From NCBI GenBank assembly GCA_002811675.1, contig PDIM01000043.1:6095-35087 (forward strand): a stretch of 28,993 nt of DNA, in the 5' to 3' direction. The translations under genes and the position numbers were made by a program. This document shows positions 10,403-20,400 of this stretch, one piece after another. Positions within the stretch are counted from its first letter, which is position 1. Every line of letters starts with the position of its first letter. Source of the DNA: Ichthyosporea sp. XGB-2017a. Lineage: Eukaryota > Opisthokonta > Ichthyosporea. The notes beneath the pieces are model-generated. The model was not told where the DNA came from. It saw only the letters and a list, made by a program, of their open reading frames with translations, and made no database searches.

Positions 10403-13400
10403 TCAAAAGATTTCCTTTCTAAATTCAAACGTCACCAGCGTCTGTGACTTGTTTAAATAATCCAGCATGTTCCTCAGATTCCTTCCCAGTTTACTATTCC
10501 CACAGAAAAACACTCCAATACTCTCCCTTCCTCCTCCTCCTCCCCCGCTACTCCTTCTCTCATCCCCATCCTCATCCACACACTCCTCTCCCTTCTCCTC
10601 CCGCTTCTTCTGCCGCAGATACGCATCCTTAATCAAATCCTTAAACACAGGCATAAAGGCTGGACGCCCAAAATGTGTGTGGAAATTAGTCCCGGAGACG
10701 GGGCATACTTGTCCAAAGGAAGACGAAGAGGAAAATGATAACTGTCTGTAACAATGCGAGTCCTTTTCCATTTCCCTTCTCTCCTTCTTCCTTTCTTCCT
10801 TGTCGGGGATAAGTGTACCTGCTGCGTGGCGTACCTCCTCAATCCCAATGCGGAGAAGCAGCGAGCGAATGTCATTATCAGGGTAAGCTCCAGTGATATA
10901 GTGCAGAATTTCAACTTGGTCCAGCAGGGAATCGAGATTTTCACTCTCCTGATGCCTTTTCAGCCCCTCGTAGATGTCTTTGAACCAGGAAATCTCCTTC
11001 TGGTCACGTGTGAGACAAATGCATTTGATTTTTTTGGCCTTAATCTGGTGCTGCTTCTGCTGTTGCTCTTCCCCACCTTCATCTTCATTTACTTCCTTAT
11101 CTCGCCGGGAGAAGTAAGATTGAACGATCCCCGCCAATGGAGTAATCCCAATCCCTGTCCCAATCAGAACCACATTGGAGTACTTTTCCACCTCCTGTGA
11201 TGGCGCCCCATAAGGCCCATGCACGTTGATTATCGGGAAAGGAGCAGGACTGGATCTTGCTGATGAGGACCCAGTGTTAGCCTCATCACTATCGGAATCA
11301 GTACTGCTACCCCTCTGAGGCGCGTCTTCGTGGTTGGCTTTCATGCGCTCCACCAGCTCGTTTGTCCAGTCGCCAACAGGTTTCACGTGGACTCGAAGAT
11401 TGGGTTCCTCCGGGCATGATGTCAACGTAAAGGGATGCCATTCGTACTTTGAAATTTCCGGCACGTTAATGTAAATATACTGGCCAGGTTTACTTTCAAA
11501 TTTAGGGGTAGTTGGTTTGGCAATTTCCAGTTCCAGGATGGAATTTTCGTGAATCTTGCTGCTGATGACTGAAGTACTCTGTACCAGGGTGCGTAATTTT
11601 GAAACCATCTCCCATGCAAGAATGACCATAGGGAAGATGAGATAGTATTGGGTGGAAGGCGGTTGTAACCAGTGCTTCTGTCCATGGGCGATAAGGAGCC
11701 CAAGGAATGCCAAATAAAAGTAGTGTGTATAGAAGAACAAGTTGAAGTTGCTTCTGCGGTATATAGCTGGAACAAAAATAAGTATCATAACGAAAAGCAA
11801 AGCATGTCCGGTGGCCCCCGGAAGGGATTGGAACATCAGCCACTTCAAAGACTTATCCTCGTGAAATATAGTCACGTTAGGGTCTCCTGTATCCTGTTGA
11901 AGCAACGAGTTGATGGACTGATATGGTGTTTTTGAAATGAGGTAAAAGTTATGATAGTGACTGCCAACATGTATGAGAGAAAAGGTAAGCATAATGTAGG
12001 AAATGTATTTGTGGAACTTGACGTTCGAATCAAAGTTACAATAGAGTGACAAAGAGGTATCCCTCAGAGCAGTCATAAAACGTTTACATGGCAGCAGAAG
12101 CAGGCACATTGTACAAAAATTTATAACCCCGGCCGATACCTTTGCAGTTGATACAGAGCCACCACTCCATTCATTCAACAGGGGGAACTTTTCCAAGTAA
12201 AGAGTAATGAAAAATATGATAAGGCCAATAAGTACAGAGAAGAAAGCAATTGATGCACTATTATTTGCCAACATAGTGCGCAGGTTTGTTGAAAATCTTG
12301 GATCATCCAATTCTTCAAAATCAAGAGATAGTAGGGAACATATATCATGCCTGTCTTTTCTAGATTCTTCGGCCGATTTCTCCCCGTCGCTGTCGACCCC
12401 CTGCTTTAGCTTTACCTCTGAAAAGCATTTCCCATCCGAATGAATAGGCTTCCTTTCCCCTGACTCTTTCCCAGTTTGAGTTGTTGAAAAGTCTTCTGTG
12501 CTTCCTCCTCCGGAAATCTTATGGTAGCCGTAGGTGCCACCCAGAGCTAACACTTGTTTCTCTACAACGAGAGAGGCATTTCCGGAAAGGTGTGAGGCCT
12601 GTTCTTTAGCCGATTCCTTTCGAGATGCAAGTGGCGAGCTGCTCAAAACACCATTATGATTGCTATATAATGGCACCGAGCACTGCTTATTAACAGTGGA
12701 ATAAGGGAAAGGCGAGTCATTACGAGCTCGCCGATGAAGACATTCAGGTTCCATATCACAGCTATCTTGACTTTCGGGTTTGGGAATCTGGTTGGCCTCC
12801 ACAGAAAGAGCATTAACGGAGGCATGAATGGGTCCCTGTTTCTTGTTTTCTCGTAATCCTCTACCGTCTGCGAACGATGAAGCTTCTCCATTCCCCATTT
12901 TGGCAATGTCAGGAACGGATTCCGAACAGTGCACTATGTGTGGATTCGAACGGCAAGCAGATGCTTCTTTCCTCGGTGCAAGTGGAGAACTACTTCTCAT
13001 GCCACTCTGACTACCAAACAATGGAATGGCCAACCCATTCAGTGATCCTGAGCTGGCCAAAGACGATAGGTCAATACCTGAATCGTCGCTCCTAGGTTCC
13101 TCCTTGACTGGCTCTGCTTCAATGAGACTCGATGTTCCCTGCATAGTCATACTCCGTCGTAGTGTGGACGGACTCATATCGCGGGCTTTGCTCACGCCAT
13201 ACATCTTTTCAAGGCTGTGCTGATTTTTTAGCTCTTTTGCTAGCTGGATTTCGGAGGAATTTAATCTTTTTTCCAATTTTCTGGAATCTACTGATGTCTT
13301 CCTACTCAACTTGGGAGTCAACGGAAGTTCTTTTTTAGGAATATCCTGCATGCCAAGCAAACATGTACTGGTGGGATCATAGGATGAAAGTTTCAGTGCT

Positions 13401-14158
13401 GTAGGGCCAATCATCGTTGAGATATTCAGGTATTTTTCATGCTTTCGCATGAGTCTATAAAATTCCTCAAAGTTCAACGCATCGCCTTTGCTCGAGGACC
13501 GAAATAGCAATGTCAGCATGGTATCAAGCATATTATTATCCGCTAGTTCAAGCTTACTCTCTTCCATACTACTCTTCATCAATTGAGATATTTTCTCCCG
13601 GGTAATATGCTCTGATTCCTCATCACTCCACATGTCAAAAAGAAAGCCCACCTTATCTTCAAAGGTAGAACATTTTGAAAGCATATACATTGCCTGGAAT
13701 AGACTAGCCGGGTCAATAAACCCATTCTTCACATCATCCTCTACACCTTCCCCCTTTTCCACATCCACAGCAACATTTCCGGGCTGCTCGGGTGTGGCAC
13801 TCAACTTCTTGAGCCACCCAAACATATCCTGTACAAACCTCCCTGCAGTGGAAGGGTCCACGTCCAAGACAGTGCAGTACTCATTGTAACTTATCTTTGT
13901 TGCAAGGCTCTCGCAAATACCATTGGCTGGGGCGGAGTCCTTTTGCTTCTTCTTCTTCTTGAAGGAGTTGCTATCCCCCCCACCAACCCCCTCCATGGCA
14001 ACAGTGGTGGAGTGATGATGGCTCACGCGAATAATCTTTTTCTTGATTTCTTCAATCTGTAACTGATCAACAGTGCCAGTTGAAGAAGAGGAAGAGGAAG
14101 GGGGGGAGGTGGGCTTTCCCCCTTTTCGGGATTGAAAGAGAGAGAGAGGATTATTCAT
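10403..14158 (-). CDS. NADPH oxidase (NOX) with degenerate EF-hand-like N-terminus
   Basis: NOX enzymes pass electrons from NADPH through FAD and two membrane hemes to O2, forming superoxide. The 1251-residue product is one exon. Residues about 150-250 look like an EF-hand pair (KVGFLFDMWSDEE..., LLFRSSSKGDALNFEEFYRLM), but the loops lack most calcium-ligand acids. A Ser-rich linker spans about 260-640. The six-helix ferric reductase core runs from about 645 to 880. Its heme histidines are H716/H730 and H812/H825, spaced 14 and 13 residues as in gp91phox. The FAD motif HPFT is at 908-911, the nucleotide-binding GTGIG at 1000-1004, a GRPAF motif near 1175, CGN near the end, and a C-terminal aromatic FEFRKEIF typical of NOX. 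Two charged/Gly-rich inserts interrupt the NADPH domain. DSGIDLS at about 359 resembles a beta-TrCP-type degron (inference). It could be classed with NOX5/Rboh-like or with NOXes that have lost calcium control; I cannot place it further. Confidence 0.93.
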   Translation of the reverse strand: MNNPLSLFQSRKGGKPTSPPSSSSSSTGTVDQLQIEEIKKKIIRVSHHHSTTVAMEGVGGGDSNSFKKKKKQKDSAPANGICESLATKISYNEYCTVLDVDPSTAGRFVQDMFGWLKKLSATPEQPGNVAVDVEKGEGVEDDVKNGFIDPASLFQAMYMLSKCSTFEDKVGFLFDMWSDEESEHITREKISQLMKSSMEESKLELADNNMLDTMLTLLFRSSSKGDALNFEEFYRLMRKHEKYLNISTMIGPTALKLSSYDPTSTCLLGMQDIPKKELPLTPKLSRKTSVDSRKLEKRLNSSEIQLAKELKNQHSLEKMYGVSKARDMSPSTLRRSMTMQGTSSLIEAEPVKEEPRSDDSGIDLSSLASSGSLNGLAIPLFGSQSGMRSSSPLAPRKEASACRSNPHIVHCSESVPDIAKMGNGEASSFADGRGLRENKKQGPIHASVNALSVEANQIPKPESQDSCDMEPECLHRRARNDSPFPYSTVNKQCSVPLYSNHNGVLSSSPLASRKESAKEQASHLSGNASLVVEKQVLALGGTYGYHKISGGGSTEDFSTTQTGKESGERKPIHSDGKCFSEVKLKQGVDSDGEKSAEESRKDRHDICSLLSLDFEELDDPRFSTNLRTMLANNSASIAFFSVLIGLIIFFITLYLEKFPLLNEWSGGSVSTAKVSAGVINFCTMCLLLLPCKRFMTALRDTSLSLYCNFDSNVKFHKYISYIMLTFSLIHVGSHYHNFYLISKTPYQSINSLLQQDTGDPNVTIFHEDKSLKWLMFQSLPGATGHALLFVMILIFVPAIYRRSNFNLFFYTHYFYLAFLGLLIAHGQKHWLQPPSTQYYLIFPMVILAWEMVSKLRTLVQSTSVISSKIHENSILELEIAKPTTPKFESKPGQYIYINVPEISKYEWHPFTLTSCPEEPNLRVHVKPVGDWTNELVERMKANHEDAPQRGSSTDSDSDEANTGSSSARSSPAPFPIINVHGPYGAPSQEVEKYSNVVLIGTGIGITPLAGIVQSYFSRRDKEVNEDEGGEEQQQKQHQIKAKKIKCICLTRDQKEISWFKDIYEGLKRHQESENLDSLLDQVEILHYITGAYPDNDIRSLLLRIGIEEVRHAAGTLIPDKEERKKERREMEKDSHCYRQLSFSSSSSFGQVCPVSGTNFHTHFGRPAFMPVFKDLIKDAYLRQKKREEKGEECVDEDGDERRSSGGGGGGRESIGVFFCGNSKLGRNLRNMLDYLNKSQTLVTFEFRKEIF
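12616..13024 (-). repeat. Two copies of a roughly 20-residue element in the NOX linker
   Basis: The linker encodes two related peptides about 118 residues apart. Copy one is at about 12965-13024 (IPLFGSQSGMRSSSPLAPRK) and copy two at about 12616-12673 (VPLYSNHNGVLSSSPLASRK). The SSSPLA-x-RKE core is nearly identical in both. The copies differ at many third codon positions, so this is an old or selected repeat, not a recent duplication. Confidence 0.6.
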
Positions 14159-14811
14159 TTTCTTTTCTTTTGCTTAGCTTCTTTTTTTCAATTTTCTCGA
14201 TTAGTAAAAGAACAATAAGCAATCCAATCTTTTATGTGTTTGTGTGCTTATATATACATGTGTCTCTCTCCACTACTCAGAGAATATATAAAGTGAAGTG
14301 TCCAGATCACCAACAACCAAAGAGTTCTTTTGAAGAGAGAATGATTTGTCAAAAGCGAAAAGAGAACGCCTTTGTTTCTTTTTGCCCTTTTTTTAACACA
14401 CACCTCCTTAAATTTATGTATTATATATAAAATAAAAAAAAAAATCTTTGTTTCTTTTTATAGAAAGTGAGATAACATTTCAAAAATTAAAGCCCAAATG
14501 GAATAAATAAAAAATATTCTCGGTTTAATAAATAAGGAAGGTGGTGTTTCAAATAAGGAAAGTGGTATGTAATTGAAATTAATTTTATTTATGACTTTTT
14601 CGCCCCTTTCTTTTTTTCTTCTTTTGGCTTTTCTTGTATAACTTTTTTGCTATGAAAATGAGGAGGAGGGTCCCGTTTTCACACGCTTGATGTGTCCATG
14701 ACGAGGGTGGGAGAAATGAAAGAAAAGACAAATTGGCAAATTTAGAAACAAAAGTGAATTATGCAGTGGAAAACAAAAGGAAAAAGAAAAAGAAAAAAGA
14801 ATTAAAGAAAG

Positions 14812-14873
<62 letters not shown>

Positions 14874-15122
14874 GCCTAAAAAAAAAAAAAAAAAAAAAAA
14901 AAACTTTTTGAATTTTGTTTCAAAAACACAGCTGACTTTTTTTATTTTTTTGTTATTTTTTGCGATTTCTTATCATTTATTTTGTTAAGAACGAAAAAAG
15001 AGTGTGGTCGTCCTGGGAGTTGATCCGGCTAACTTGAGTCAGCATTATTGAGTGTAGATCGAATAATACACTGTCCAACTCCACACCCGGTGCATTGGTG
15101 ATACTTTGCCCACTACTGAAGG
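14159..15122. other. Divergent spacer between NOX and the unrecognised gene
   Basis: Nearly 1 kb separates the two divergent start codons. TATA-like stretches occur at about 14247-14257 and 14283-14291, upstream of NOX when read on the minus strand. The middle is AT-rich without a credible coding frame, and the right half is dominated by the poly(A) tract. No tRNA or other RNA gene was recognised. Confidence 0.6.
14812..14903. repeat. Very long poly(A) tract, A60-CCGCCT-A26
   Basis: An uninterrupted run of 60 A (14812-14871) is followed by CCGCCT (14872-14877) and 26 more A (14878-14903). It is preceded by an A/G-rich approach from about 14770. It is the longest homopolymer in the window, and its exact length may be an assembly estimate. 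Confidence 0.95.
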
Positions 15123-17408
15123 ATGGAGGTGAATCCAGCTCAGGCTTTGGATAGTGTGTATCGTAACCGAGAGGGACTCCAGGGCAGTGTGCAACTGGCC
15201 TTTGAAAATCTTGAAAATGCCATCCAACAACTGAAAGAAGCAGAGAGATTTGGAAGGAAAAATGACGGTAATGCCGAGCAGATCCTCGCGATGAATCTGT
15301 GTCGATCCAATGTGGCAAATACAGATAAGCGGATCCAGCATTTGTCCTGGTTGGCAGCTCTTTTTCGTGACTCGTCTTTTCTGCAGAAGCAGCTTCGAGA
15401 CCACAGCAAGAAATGGGAACCTGCAGAGGAGATCGAAGCCGTGTTTTCTCTTCCCCAAATACTCAGAAATCTTCTTAATGTCGCAAAGAATGTGTTGAGG
15501 GATCCACAGGGAAGTCTGTTTTCGGATTTCACAGTCGGGGTCAATAAGCCGCTGCTAAAGGAAACTATTCTTTCGTGCCAGTCGCTGGGCGCGTTGGTGC
15601 TGGATTCGTGGACAGAACTTCTGACAAGTGAGTTTGCTACGCTGCTCTTCCCATACTGCGAGGAGTTTATCGCAAGTAATTTTTGTTGTGAAGAGGGTAA
15701 CAGTGTTCTCAATCGGGGAAAGGAACAGCAGAAAAGAAAGAAGATGGAGGGCCCATTGTCCCTGCGAGACGAGTACGAGTGTAGTGATTTTCTAATATCT
15801 TGTGTTGACAAAGAATCTTTGTCAACTTCGGAAGAAACCCCCTCTGGTACTGCTGGCGCTTCTGCAGCTTCTTCTTCTTCTTTTCCTTCAGCCAAATCTG
15901 TACCTATTCGGGCAAGTCACCGAAAACTAATGAAGAATTTTTCTTCGGCTCAGCTGCTCGTACTATGTGGCTTGTCGATTTCCGAAATTAGCACAGACTT
16001 GTCAAGGGCATTTCCTTCAGTTTACGAAGAAATTGCATCCAAACCAACTTTAACATCGTCGACACTTTCTTCGGGGAACACGACAGTGTCGTGTACAAAC
16101 ATCCTAGGCCATTTTCTCAATGTCTATCTGGAAGTGCTTATGCCAGCGATTTTAAAACAGTGTAGTACTGGGACTATGGACTTTCTGTTGGATATGGATT
16201 GGTATGTTGATAATCAAGCTACCGCGGAGGCTTTTGGTTTGTTGTACAAGCGCAGAATTGCTTTGTTTTTTGGATTTACGTCGATTATTTTCTGTAGCGA
16301 TGTGGTTCGAGCTTACGACGTCGAAATTTTTTCAGATGATGCAAATGAGATGGCGCACAATTTTGATACTATTATAGAGCAAATTAATGCGAATGGAGTT
16401 AATTTGTTTCCGATGTTTGAAAATAAGTTTAGAAATATTACTGCATTTTCAATGAGTAATTTCATCTGGAATCCTTTCAGCTCTAGCTCGGAGGCATGCC
16501 TAAGTGATTTTTGTGAAGAAATACCTCCTAAAGTATACTCATTGACGCATGATTTTATTATCAAGTTTTGGAATACATTTAGGGAAAACAACGGCAGACC
16601 ACAAGCAGAATATGACGTTAAAAGTTTGAATACAAATCCGTGCTTTGCTATCACATTAGCCTTTGACGCTGTTTGTAGTGGAATTGGTGATGATTCCTCT
16701 CTTGGGTGGTTTTATTTTATAAGTTGGATGAATCGCAAATACCCGTCATATTCATCGGAGCCAAACTTCCGACTCTCTCTGCAGGAGGAAGAAGCGTTTG
16801 AGAAGGAAACTGTGATGTATTTTAAGAAAGTTATGCTGGAAGACTTCAGTGGACTTAGCGTGATTGCAAATTACTTCGTTGCGAACATATATAAGCTGGG
16901 CAATATCGAAGGAAGGGATACCAAAACGAATCCCTTTTTAGAAACATTTTCAAGTCAACTGTGCTTTTCTGTTGTTGATAATGGCACTCTATACACGGTA
17001 AAAATCCTGAAAAAATTTGTTGGCCTCATAGCCTTTGTTGCAATGGCAGATACATCAGTTGATACAAAAAAGATTTTTGAAACAGTTATAGGAAAAGAAA
17101 GTGCATTTGGACGAAATGGTAGTAGTAAAAATGCGCTGTCAACTCTTCAGCAGTTCGTTAAAGAGGTGCTATCAAAGTCGTACATGGACCTGTGGCACGA
17201 GTTGATTGTAGGGTCGATGAGGTCACCATACGAGAACAGGTTGGTTTACATTTTTGTTTCACTTTTTGTTTATATAATGTTGTCATTGATGTTGAAGTTA
17301 TATAATTTATTTCACGTGCGTAGGGAAAAGATGGAAAATATTTTGAAATTTACGTGCTTTAAAGCATCCTTTCAAGATAAGCCTGCTTTCTTTGAAAGTA
17401 TCCTGTGA
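15123..17408 (+). CDS. Unrecognised, largely helical protein (hypothetical)
   Basis: I do not recognise the family. The frame encodes 761 residues, or 733 if the in-frame candidate intron at 17240-17323 is removed. The N-terminus (about 10-115) is predicted amphipathic helix/coiled coil (SVQLAFENLENAIQQLKEAE), a Ser/Ala-rich linker lies near 240-260, and the rest alternates hydrophobic and polar stretches in a way that suggests an alpha-helical rod. There is no signal peptide. The only membrane-like segment is the one encoded by the candidate intron. A subunit of a vesicle-tethering complex (COG7 or exocyst type) crossed my mind from the helical N-terminus and the SWTELL-type motif, but that is a guess. 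Codon use and base composition match its neighbours, and the frame is long and open, so it is very likely a real gene. It converges with CATSPERB, with 40 bases between stop codons. Confidence 0.8.
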   Translation: MEVNPAQALDSVYRNREGLQGSVQLAFENLENAIQQLKEAERFGRKNDGNAEQILAMNLCRSNVANTDKRIQHLSWLAALFRDSSFLQKQLRDHSKKWEPAEEIEAVFSLPQILRNLLNVAKNVLRDPQGSLFSDFTVGVNKPLLKETILSCQSLGALVLDSWTELLTSEFATLLFPYCEEFIASNFCCEEGNSVLNRGKEQQKRKKMEGPLSLRDEYECSDFLISCVDKESLSTSEETPSGTAGASAASSSSFPSAKSVPIRASHRKLMKNFSSAQLLVLCGLSISEISTDLSRAFPSVYEEIASKPTLTSSTLSSGNTTVSCTNILGHFLNVYLEVLMPAILKQCSTGTMDFLLDMDWYVDNQATAEAFGLLYKRRIALFFGFTSIIFCSDVVRAYDVEIFSDDANEMAHNFDTIIEQINANGVNLFPMFENKFRNITAFSMSNFIWNPFSSSSEACLSDFCEEIPPKVYSLTHDFIIKFWNTFRENNGRPQAEYDVKSLNTNPCFAITLAFDAVCSGIGDDSSLGWFYFISWMNRKYPSYSSEPNFRLSLQEEEAFEKETVMYFKKVMLEDFSGLSVIANYFVANIYKLGNIEGRDTKTNPFLETFSSQLCFSVVDNGTLYTVKILKKFVGLIAFVAMADTSVDTKKIFETVIGKESAFGRNGSSKNALSTLQQFVKEVLSKSYMDLWHELIVGSMRSPYENRLVYIFVSLFVYIMLSLMLKLYNLFHVRREKMENILKFTCFKASFQDKPAFFESIL
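17240..17323 (+). other. Candidate in-frame intron in the hypothetical gene
   Basis: This 84-base segment starts after CAG with GTTGGT and ends TTCACGTGCGTAG. It is strikingly T-rich compared with the flanking coding sequence, and its length matches the 90-99-base introns nearby. Removal keeps the frame (28 codons lost, the junction restoring an Arg codon). The donor is weaker than the GTAAG seen in the other introns. If retained it encodes a hydrophobic, membrane-like stretch. Confidence 0.45.
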
Positions 17409-17448
17409 AGCCTTTGAAATGTTTTACTGCATATTCTTTGAGCGATTG

Positions 17449-20400
17449 TTAATAAGAGCCTTTGCGCGTATAGTTATACCACAGGTAAACGACAAGTAAT
17501 ACTCCACCAAAAGCTACAGAAGTAATCGCCATTATTGCCCATTGAATTCTCTCCGGAAGAGATGGATCGTAAATGTAAATCTATAGCGTTGCGCATAACA
17601 TTCAGTTAATACCCCGCGAAAAAACAGAGAGAAGGAAAACAAACAGCAAAAGCCCGTTTTGCGAAATAGCGAGACTTACCATTAGTTCCGTGGAAATGTC
17701 ACAGAAAGTATTGTTGTCTTTGACTACGGTCATTCGGAAATGATAAAGTTCGGAACCAGAAAACAACATAGATTTGTTTTTTGCTGGATCGAATATGACC
17801 GAATCCAGCTCGGCCTTTGATGAACAACTGGCCGCCTCTATAGTTAGTACAATACATAATTTAATGTTAGCCTATTCGTATGGGGCATTTTGTTTAATTG
17901 AATAAACAGGTGTACAGATTTATCTTACCTTGGGGGCAGTAGTCAGTCCGTCCATTAAGCTCAGTCAAAGTATAACGAAGCGTCATTGCTTTGGTGGGTT
18001 TGTTATCCTCAAATATTTGAAAATTGGGATAGAATTCGTTCTCCTCAATACTGTACCTAATAACACGGTCAACACAGTCGCTATTAGAGGCAAATGGGAT
18101 CCAGCGCTGCCTCGTTGTACATCCACACTCCGCTCTGTTGGCTTTATCTTTACATTGCTTAAACTTGCCTGACTCTTTCGATACCTTGTAAGTGGTTCTA
18201 TAAAGGTCTTCAGAAGGATCTCCATTGTATATATTATCTGTCAAAGGAATGGCGGCCCCCATATAAGAAGGGGGACGATAATTTACGGGAAGAAATTCAA
18301 GTCTGTGTGTACCATCCTTTTCTTTTGGGTCTCCATACAAAATGTCGTTTTCCGTAAGCCCATACGGAAGAATCCATGCTGCTCTTTTCGATGGAGGACA
18401 TTCTGTGAAGATCTGGATATCCTGAGATGTGTTCTTACAAATCGGCATAGAGTCTGTTGCACGGATGCTCAAGACAGAAGAGCCTGTGGTTGACCGTCCC
18501 TGGATGTTAATTCGAATAGAGTATGTATCATTGGATACTTCAACAGAAGTATCCAGGGTTGTTACATTGATTACCGAAGAGTTCCCAACGGAATAAAAGA
18601 GGCTATTTGCTCTTACCCTCTTGAAATTAGAAGGCCACAATTTTGATCTATATTTTATCACAGATTCTACTACAACAGTTTCGCTTCTATCAAGATACCA
18701 ATTTCTAGCGGGTGCGTTTGAGTAAAACTCATCATATGAGCAGTTACTAGAATGAACAGTATACGTTGGTGCTGAAATCAGAGGGGTGTAAACATTTGAA
18801 TCGGCCATATCAAATATCGAAAATTGACCAGCATTTTTTACACCTGCTGTAAAAGCTTTGATTTCTCGAACTTTCATTTGGGTTGCACTTATGTACTGTG
18901 AAAATATACCATGCCCACCAGTAGCCCCGTAATCAAATGTAGTTGATAGAACTTTCCCAACAAAGGCTGCAGTAAACTGAAAAGAACCTGCCGAAAGGGT
19001 TACAGTGGATTCCCCGGCTACGGCAGCGCCTATGGTCAGTGTCTGCACATTGACTTGTGCTAGTTCATCCCAAAGACGAAAATCATACATGTACCACTTA
19101 TCGGGTGCAGCAGATCCAGCATACGCCATTCTCTGAACAACATTTGCTTTGACTTGTAATTTCCCCACTAACTCGGTAATGAAAAACGTTCCGTTGTTCA
19201 ACAGGACAGACTTTCCGACATCGCTATACAACCAGCCTTCATCTCCAGGATTGGTCAGCGTGAGGTCTAAAGTTACTTGCTGAGTTGTCAAGGAATCCAC
19301 ATTAGGGTAAGCAAGAGATAATGAGCCATATTTCAAAGAGTTATCCGCAGTACCGGTGGGGGTGTCATAGACCAATGTGTATCCACCGACACTAATCGTA
19401 GCCTTCAGTGCGGGCGATTGAGTGTTTGTAACATGCTCAAAAGGCGCCTTTATGCTAGCTTTACAAGCAGAATACAAAGTTCCCTCAACCACTTCCTCTA
19501 TTTCAGCACTCCCAACCTGAGAACGGGAGGTTATTTGCTCGCTATAGTGAAACTGGTGAAATTTGGTGTATGCGTTATACTGCGCCTTCTGCTCGGTCGT
19601 CAAAGTTACCCCATTAAAATCAACATTGGTATTAACTCTAGGATCAGTTTGAGTAAAAAAGATAACAGTGATATCATTAATAAACACAGGGGCCAGTGCA
19701 CTATAAGGCTTGTTGTCCGAGTTGCGCATTATAGAGTTCGAAGGCAAAAGCGATGTTTTGAGAAAAGGACTCGAGCTACCCCTTACAGCCCCATCTACTG
19801 TCAAAAGAAACCCTGTAGGATAAGAACTGGAGCTAGTCGGGTACGTCTTTGGAACAGAGAAAGACACTTTCTGTACCTTTCCCAGATTAGTTTGCCCAAT
19901 GGCATGAAATGTTGTTGTGGAGCTAGCGGATGCATCAACGTAAAAAGGATCCTCCACGGGCTGACAAAAGTCAGTGCCTACCTTACCATAAAGCACACCT
20001 TTCGAAGAAGTTGCAATAGCGAAGGATTTGTCATACATGGAGGATGAAAAGGATATACCATATGACCCGGGGACTAAGGTATTCAACTTGAAAAATGATA
20101 TACCATTGTCTACTGACCAATAAACCGATGATCCATATGCGTAAAGGTCAAATTCATTTTCGTGGTAATCCATACCAACCATTTCATCTCCACTAGGAAA
20201 AACAAACCCTGCCTGTGTCCTCGTGACTTGACTGTTTTCTACGCTCATTAAAATTGTTTTCACCTTCGAAAACCCCCAAATATTTCCGACCTTTTTCCTA
20301 ATACCGATCATGATAGTAACTATATTTTGATCTTCATTAAGCGCTGCGGACGCTATGTCATATGGCCCATCTGTCACAGAAACCACAGATGTATCAATAG

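Noticed and set aside
10156-10428. Lys-rich open frame on the minus strand
   Set aside because: It is translation of the A/G homopolymer tract between two genes, not a protein.
15140-15895. 251-codon open frame on the minus strand
   Set aside because: It is antisense to the hypothetical gene, Ser/Arg-rich and unlike a folded protein; the plus-strand frame is far longer.
19418-20047. 209-codon open frame on the plus strand
   Set aside because: It lies antisense within CATSPERB exon 1, has a composition without hydrophobic core pattern, and no recognisable motif; it is a shadow of the real gene.
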